Source: Seriola aureovittata (lineage: Eukaryota; Chordata; Actinopteri; Carangiformes; Carangidae). From it: a stretch of DNA of 64,000 nt. The notes below the pieces were generated by a model, which saw only the letters and a program-made list of their open reading frames with translations, was not told the DNA's origin and did no database searches. Shown in pieces: positions 58,791-64,000 of this stretch (positions within the stretch are counted from its first letter, which is position 1; every line of letters starts with the position of its first letter). The position numbers and the translations under genes were made by a program. The stretch spans positions 19,114,353 through 19,178,352 of the forward strand of contig NC_079383.1 in assembly GCF_021018895.1 (NCBI RefSeq). Direction: 5' to 3'.

Positions 58791-60010
58791 TTAAAGGTCC
58801 GTAAAACTTGACCCTTGTTTTTCCTTGTCGCTTAATAAATCATAAATCATATCCTCTTTCACTGTACGCACCCGCCTGGAGGGACCTGGTGAAAAAATAT
58901 TATAAGGGAGGAGGAAAACAACCTTCTTCTTTTGCATTTTCTGAGAGAAAATTTCATAACATTACTTGTAGCAACTGGCACATTCACACTTTGTGGAGAA
59001 TTTCCTGGAGCTGTCATTTGGACCAAGTCTGGAGGTTTCCAAGGCGCTTTAAGTGTCCAAAACATTGACTGTATTAATTATGTCAAGTACAACGTGTGAG
59101 TATAGCAGTAGAGCTGCAGCTCCTACGACTAGTGCTGGACAGTTGGTTGATGAGTTGGTTCATCGAAATGAATCGAAGCTTTACGGGTACTTTCAGGGAG
59201 TCGATGCAGTTATCGATCATGCCTGACCAAGCAAATTTGCTGTTGCATCACAAAAGCGTCTACCACAACAAAAACAAAACCAATAAAATATAAATTTTCA
59301 AGGCCAAATGATGAAATCCAAGTCCATTGGAACACTGTACATCAGTGACCCTCGCACCAGAGCCTCACAAGGCCTTAAAAAGTTGTCGCACCTTGTTAAG
59401 CTTCCGTAATGGGAAAGCTGTTGTCACAGAAGTCCAATTTTGTTCCCCGCCCAGCCCTCCAAAGAGCGATCTTCCACCCAAAGAGAAAGACCACTATTTC
59501 TACCACGGCACACTAATTTAATTTGACAGGGTAATATTGGGAAAGAATTGTCCAAACTGGTTACTAATGCATCGCAGCTGCAGGATAGGAAGCCTCTTCT
59601 CAAGTTGTTCACCGCTGCCATTAAGCTTTGTGTAAATTACCATCTTAGCATGTAATTGTGTAACCAAGATTGATGTCTAAATTTACCTGGCAGTGGCACA
59701 GAATACTCTTCCAAATGGAGCCTTTCTCGCTCGCTCGTGTCAGGTCTTGTCTTTTTTGTTTTCACCTAAAAAAAAAAAAAAAAAACCCCACGCACACAAA
59801 AAACAAAGCTTAAACCTAGCATCTGGCTAGGAGACAGTTTGGCAGTTTTTCTGCGAGGTGGTAAGTGGTGACTTTAATGAAGATACATCACGCCTGTTGC
59901 AGATTTATCTCCTATCGTATGGCCCAGCAGATGCTAATGTAGTGTACAACCTCCGCGGCAGAAGCCCCTCATTTCTACACACCGCTGCATCCTCATCAAG
60001 GCTAATACAC
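58791..60010. promoter_or_regulatory. Two loose candidate conserved non-coding blocks
   Basis: Blocks at 58800-59070 (CTTAATAAATCATAAATCAT near 58831; TGGCACATTCACACTTTGTG near 58976) and 59850-60010 (GACTTTAATGAAGATAC near 59870; CAGCAGATGCTAATGTAGTG near 59926) are repeat-free with balanced composition. Between them are ordinary unique DNA and an A tract at 59769-59786. Open frames at 58808-59068 run on both strands and cancel each other as gene evidence. This is a weak, composition-only call. Confidence 0.22.
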
Positions 60011-60984
60011 CGTCCATCCAGGCAGCAGGTCTAGCAGCCCTTGCAGGGAGTTCACTGTAAACACAGGACTTCAACCAAGGCAGAATTTGTGTGTGCGTTT
60101 TGTCTTATTTGGCAGGGATTCAATAGCATATGATTATTTTCTGGCAGCATTAGAGCACTTCAATCACCTCATTATTTTCAACAGAAAAAGTAAGACAGTA
60201 AAAGCAGTTCCCCAGGAGCATATGATGTTGGCTACACATCCCTTCTATGAGGATATCTTCGCAGGAATAGATGAAGACACTGATCAAATGTGATCTTTTG
60301 ACCTTCCAATATGTTTTCATTGACAGATACACATTGTTTTCAGCAACACAAGTGATGTGAAAGTATTCTTTGCAAGAGCTGTTTATATATTTATCTCCTT
60401 TTTCATATTCACATGAAAGAGTCTGTTGTGATTACTCTGATTCCTTATTTGTGCAAAAAAAAATATATATATATGCACTTATGCAACAATAATAATGAAG
60501 TGCACAGGTGGTGTAAGAAAACTGGAGAGGCTTATTATAAAAACCCTCTTACATGTGACAATGGCACGTTCTCATCAAGCGCACACAAGCACAGAAAAAC
60601 AGAAGTGACACAAAGAAAATGCCAATCAGTGATAAATAAGTCTTATATGAAGCAGTAAATGACAGTTGAAAGTGATTACAGAGAAAATGGATTGCCAGTG
60701 GTCTGAACACTGGGATGCACCATAATGGGTTTGTTGGCTGTGTTGCATTCTGATCTGTTGGTGGTAATAAGAGGTGGAGAAAACTGTATTTCTGTCTTTG
60801 CATTTACTCCTTTATTGTTTTAGCAAGATGAAAATGCAAAATACTGTTGGAATATTGCTGCAGCTGCCAGCAGTGCAAAGTAACTAGTCTCATCCTCAAA
60901 TATAAATTTGAGGTATGTGTACTATACTGGAGTATTTCAATTTGATGTTACTTTAAACTCTATTATGTTATATTAATTATCCTT
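60011..60984. other. Unique non-coding DNA
   Basis: No gene is called. An A-rich/TATATA run lies at 60456-60474. Open frames of up to 84 codons lack signatures. Confidence 0.55.
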
Positions 60985-61100
60985 GTCTTTATGTTAATTC
61001 TGTCTATTTTCATGTGAAGGACTTGGTGTGTGTAATTTCTTTATTGTAAAGCACTTCTTATATGAAAAGTGCTATACTTTTTATTTATTATTATTATTGT
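60985..61100 (+). mobile_element. Possible L2-type LINE 3' tail with TTA repeat
   Basis: TTTATTGTAAAGCACTTCTT followed by ATATGAAAAGTGCTATACTT and a TTTATTATTATTATTATTG tail resembles the conserved 3' end of L2/CR1-like LINEs. Those end with a stem of the form AAGCACTT...AAAGTGCT and a short tandem repeat. The AGCACTTC/GAAAAGTGCT pairing is visible. No reverse transcriptase frame precedes it, so it is a 5'-truncated scrap. Confidence 0.5.
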
Positions 61101-62230
61101 TAAATTTCAGAAGGAAAATGTGTATGTTTTAGCTAGTTTTTATCACATATTTTCAATACAAATACTAGTTTCAGCTTTAAATACGGGGAATGAATGCTTT
61201 TTCCTCACTGGTAGCTGCATCTTTTCATGACTTTTTTTGTAGTACATGTTCAGCCAGGTTTGTGGTGACGAAAATGCATCAGTTATAGTTGTCTGCTCCG
61301 CAGTGTTCAAGTGTTTTGAGTTTGAATTTTCCCTTTGGTAAACTCCCACAGCCACACAGTGCAACATGCTTGAGCTGTATCAGAGAGCAGCGAGCGGCAT
61401 CACTCCTTGTAGGATAACATGCGTTAAGCACATGGCCTGTGTTCAACTCGTTTCTGAGTCAGTCAGCAATGCACAGATATTCCAACAAGTCCACAAGAGC
61501 CTGATTGTATCCCACGCCTGATTTCAGTGCTAATTCAAGCCTCACACCCAGTATCATTTGGCAGTAATGCAAAGGTAAAGCAGTGGCAGTCTCAAAGGGA
61601 TCCTTCACTCCTCACTTCCATATGCTCTGCTTTGAGCCAATTTATATTTAGTGTTCTCTTTAACCTCTGTGTTATCTGGAATTCACAGGCATGAAGGACA
61701 GAGGATGAAACGAAATGTTTATTGAGTTGTAAATATTGTAAATGGAATCATGATGTTGCGCCCCCTCCTTGTGAGGCGTTTCCAATTATGGAAGGGTAAT
61801 AAGACTCCTTTGTCAGGTCAAATCCGGCACATCTAGCTGTATGATTGCTCCAGTGCTCAGTTAAAGACTGTTGTAAGGGCTGCGCTCAGGAGATGTGGTG
61901 CAGTTGCTGGGAGGGACCAGTGCGGCTATCTGCTCTCCTGAGCGTGCAGATGAAGCCATTCCTGTTGAGAAAATATGCTCGTTACAGTCAAAACAGGTCG
62001 TTAAGTCTTTATTAGAAGTATCCTTGTGATGTCCTCATTTGTCTCACTGGTCATTATAGTTTAATTCAGCCCCAGTGCAACAGCTTTCCATCCTGTTAAA
62101 TATGGTTAATATTTATAGAGAGATTGTGTTTTGCGCACACTCGAGCAGCTTTACAGCGGCGACAGAACGCAAGCTTAAATATCCAGAGATCACATTGTGA
62201 CATGCATTCAATTATTGATGGAAAAGACAT
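61101..62230. promoter_or_regulatory. Loose candidate conserved non-coding blocks
   Basis: Repeat-free blocks lie at 61400-61680 (CAGTGCTAATTCAAGCCTCA near 61527; TTTGGCAGTAATGCAAAGG near 61558) and 62030-62220 (TTATAGTTTAATTCAGCCCC near 62055; TGCATTCAATTATTGATGG near 62202). No coding frame is present. Only composition and motif density support them, and the intervening DNA is ordinary. Confidence 0.22.
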
Positions 62231-64000
62231 GTATATAAATGTGTGCATGTGCGGAGATGCTCACATGTTGACTGTTCTGCTCAGCAGGTGTGTTTGAGTC
62301 TGTGTGCTGATGTGCACATAGTGGGCATGTTTGTGCAGCAGAATGCACAAACAGACATTTATGAGCTTTGTTTAAGAATGAGTGTTGAGGTGAATGATGC
62401 CTATTTGTTGGAACAAAACACCTGAACTAAAGGATACAGGCACAACATTTCATAAACACTCCACTTTTAATCTCAAGGTAACCACTGAATGCAGCCTCTG
62501 AACATTTGATGCCATTAGATTTTTACCTCAATGTAATTAACTTACCTAAAAACTATTTATTAGCAAATTAAAGCCATCTTAACTGAAAGCAGCAACATCC
62601 TGCGTGCATTAGGACACCTAATGAAGGGTCGTTAACACAATTTGACAGTTGAAATTAAATTTTTAGCAACAAAAACTGAATATGAGATGTTAGCAGCGAC
62701 TGGTTGTGGCATTTAGTTTTTTGAAGAAACATTTAGAATCACAAGGCAGAATCGTAGGAGACCCAAACATCTTTACTTGTACATTTGTCTTGTGGGAAAA
62801 CAGTTGGAAAAACAACCAATCCAGTCAGAGCTTTGCAGGCAGGGTTGTGAATGTGGACGTCATCTTTATGTGCCACAACTACAAAAATGTTGACAGAGGA
62901 ATTTGGCAACAGCTGTACAACAGCTGTACAATGTGTTGTAAGTCACCTGTTGTTGTTGGTTAGCCAGTCCGATTACTGCACTTAAGACACAAAAATAAAA
63001 ACAGAAATAAAATGGTAGCCGTTGTATTGGCTCAGTTTAGCATGTTGGCATGCTAACGTTTGATAAGTAGCACTATAGTGCAGTGAAGACACAGTACCCA
63101 CTTCATGTCCTGGTTTTGCTATTACATAAACCACACAGTTAAAGTTTGGTCTGCTGAAGCTCTCAGACAAGCTCAACTCAGAAGTGCACAGTTACAAGCA
63201 GACACACACCTGCAGTGGTTGGTGATAGTTGATAATGACATGATACATGACATCTACATGTAATGACATGCAGATGTTGGTTATTGGATACTAAATGGAA
63301 CATTTTTTACTGCTCTGATAAGGACAAGTGCAACCATCTAAACAGCTTACATTGAGTGCAAATTAACTTTTCTTTTTTTTTTTACATTGTAGGCATTTAG
63401 CTGCATGACCGACTTGCAGTGAGTGAACACACCCTGTACGAGTTCACTGTCTTTCTCTGAGACGCTTTGACAGGAAACATGTTTTTTTTTTTTCTTTTAT
63501 GCATGTTGTGGCTGTTTGGGAAGGGAACAGACTTGTAGCTCTCTGCATATGAAATAACCTGATGTGCTCAGCCACCCTGCCACCGAATACCACCAGCTAA
63601 GATTCAAAAAAATACAAAAATATAACTCCTGCTTTCATCAGAGAAATATTTTAGCGTCAAAGTAAATCAGTCCAATGGGGGTAATGTTATTCACATGGTT
63701 GCTGATAATGAAATATTTGAATGAGATTCATAAGATAAGGGCTGAGAGTCTGGTTAATACATGGATGTAGCTTCACTGTCCTAGTTGCAACTGATTTGCA
63801 GCTGATTTTAAGTCCTGGAGCAGTACTGTCCCAAACAGCTAAAAACACTTCATACTGCACTGACAGTAACAGCAGAGATGACTCATACCTAACAGTGTAA
63901 TGAAGGCCATGTTTTTCAGAGGTGCATCATTATCATTAAGATTATTATTATTATTATTTTCAAATAACTTTTTGGCCTATTTTCAAAAAGCAGGCACATT
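62231..64000. other. Unique non-coding DNA
   Basis: No gene is called. It has T tracts at 63371-63382 and 63482-63493, a tandem 11-mer pair at 62909-62930 (ACAGCTGTACA twice) and an ATT run at 63939-63958. Open frames are below 86 codons. Confidence 0.55.
63030..63080. mobile_element. Short fragment of a dispersed repeat with TTAGCATG palindrome
   Basis: CAGTTTAGCATGTTGGCATG followed by CTAACGTTTGATAAGTAGCA recalls a dispersed fish repeat with TTAGCATG/CATGCTAA arms. The inverted arms are exact at 63037-63044 and 63049-63056 with a TTGG loop. The call is tentative because only about 50 bases are recognisable. Confidence 0.35.

Overview
The window looks like a piece of vertebrate nuclear genome, most likely from a teleost (probably percomorph) fish. 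It has AT-rich non-coding DNA, abundant CA/GT microsatellites, decayed Tc1/mariner elements of the kinds common in fish, and short inverted-repeat elements of a style I associate with percomorphs. The assignment rests on repeat style, not on a gene.

I find no intact protein-coding gene, rRNA, tRNA, CRISPR array or other RNA gene. The longest open frame (9388-9981, 197 codons from a non-ATG start) has no recognisable domain and probably arose by chance in GC-richer DNA. The window is best read as a gene desert or the inside of a very long intron.

Layout. About 0.6-2.1 kb is repeat-poor DNA with homeodomain-type TAATTA cores, a candidate for conserved regulatory elements. From 2.1 to 5.6 kb there are two copies of an inverted-repeat family (called family A here) around a Tc1-like transposase remnant. 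From 5.6 to 13 kb there is mostly unique DNA, a family-B fragment (8.1 kb) and two more regulatory candidates. 13-23.4 kb holds family A copies, a (TAG)22 array, a Tc1-like element broken by a nested insertion (17.26-18.25 kb) and a family-B element abutting a family-A copy (22.56-23.34 kb). 23.4-44.4 kb is mainly unique DNA with microsatellites, one inverted-repeat element (25.65 kb), a truncated family A copy (29.3 kb) and a fold-back family A copy (39.08 kb). 44.4-49.3 kb is the most structured part: a full family A copy, a LINE-like scrap, a promoter-like motif cluster, a CpG-rich patch, an open frame ending at a consensus splice donor, and an internally deleted Tc1 element. 49.3-64 kb is unique DNA with another inverted-repeat element (52.08 kb), a very AT-rich block (53.56-54.08 kb), a possible LINE 3' tail (61.0 kb) and further regulatory candidates.

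The most interesting items are the seven-copy family A, with its two end types and TTAA at its borders, and the possible transcription unit at 47.4-48.7 kb. Nothing in the window forms a multi-gene system. The repeats are independent insertions, and the other likely function is long-range regulation of a gene outside the window.
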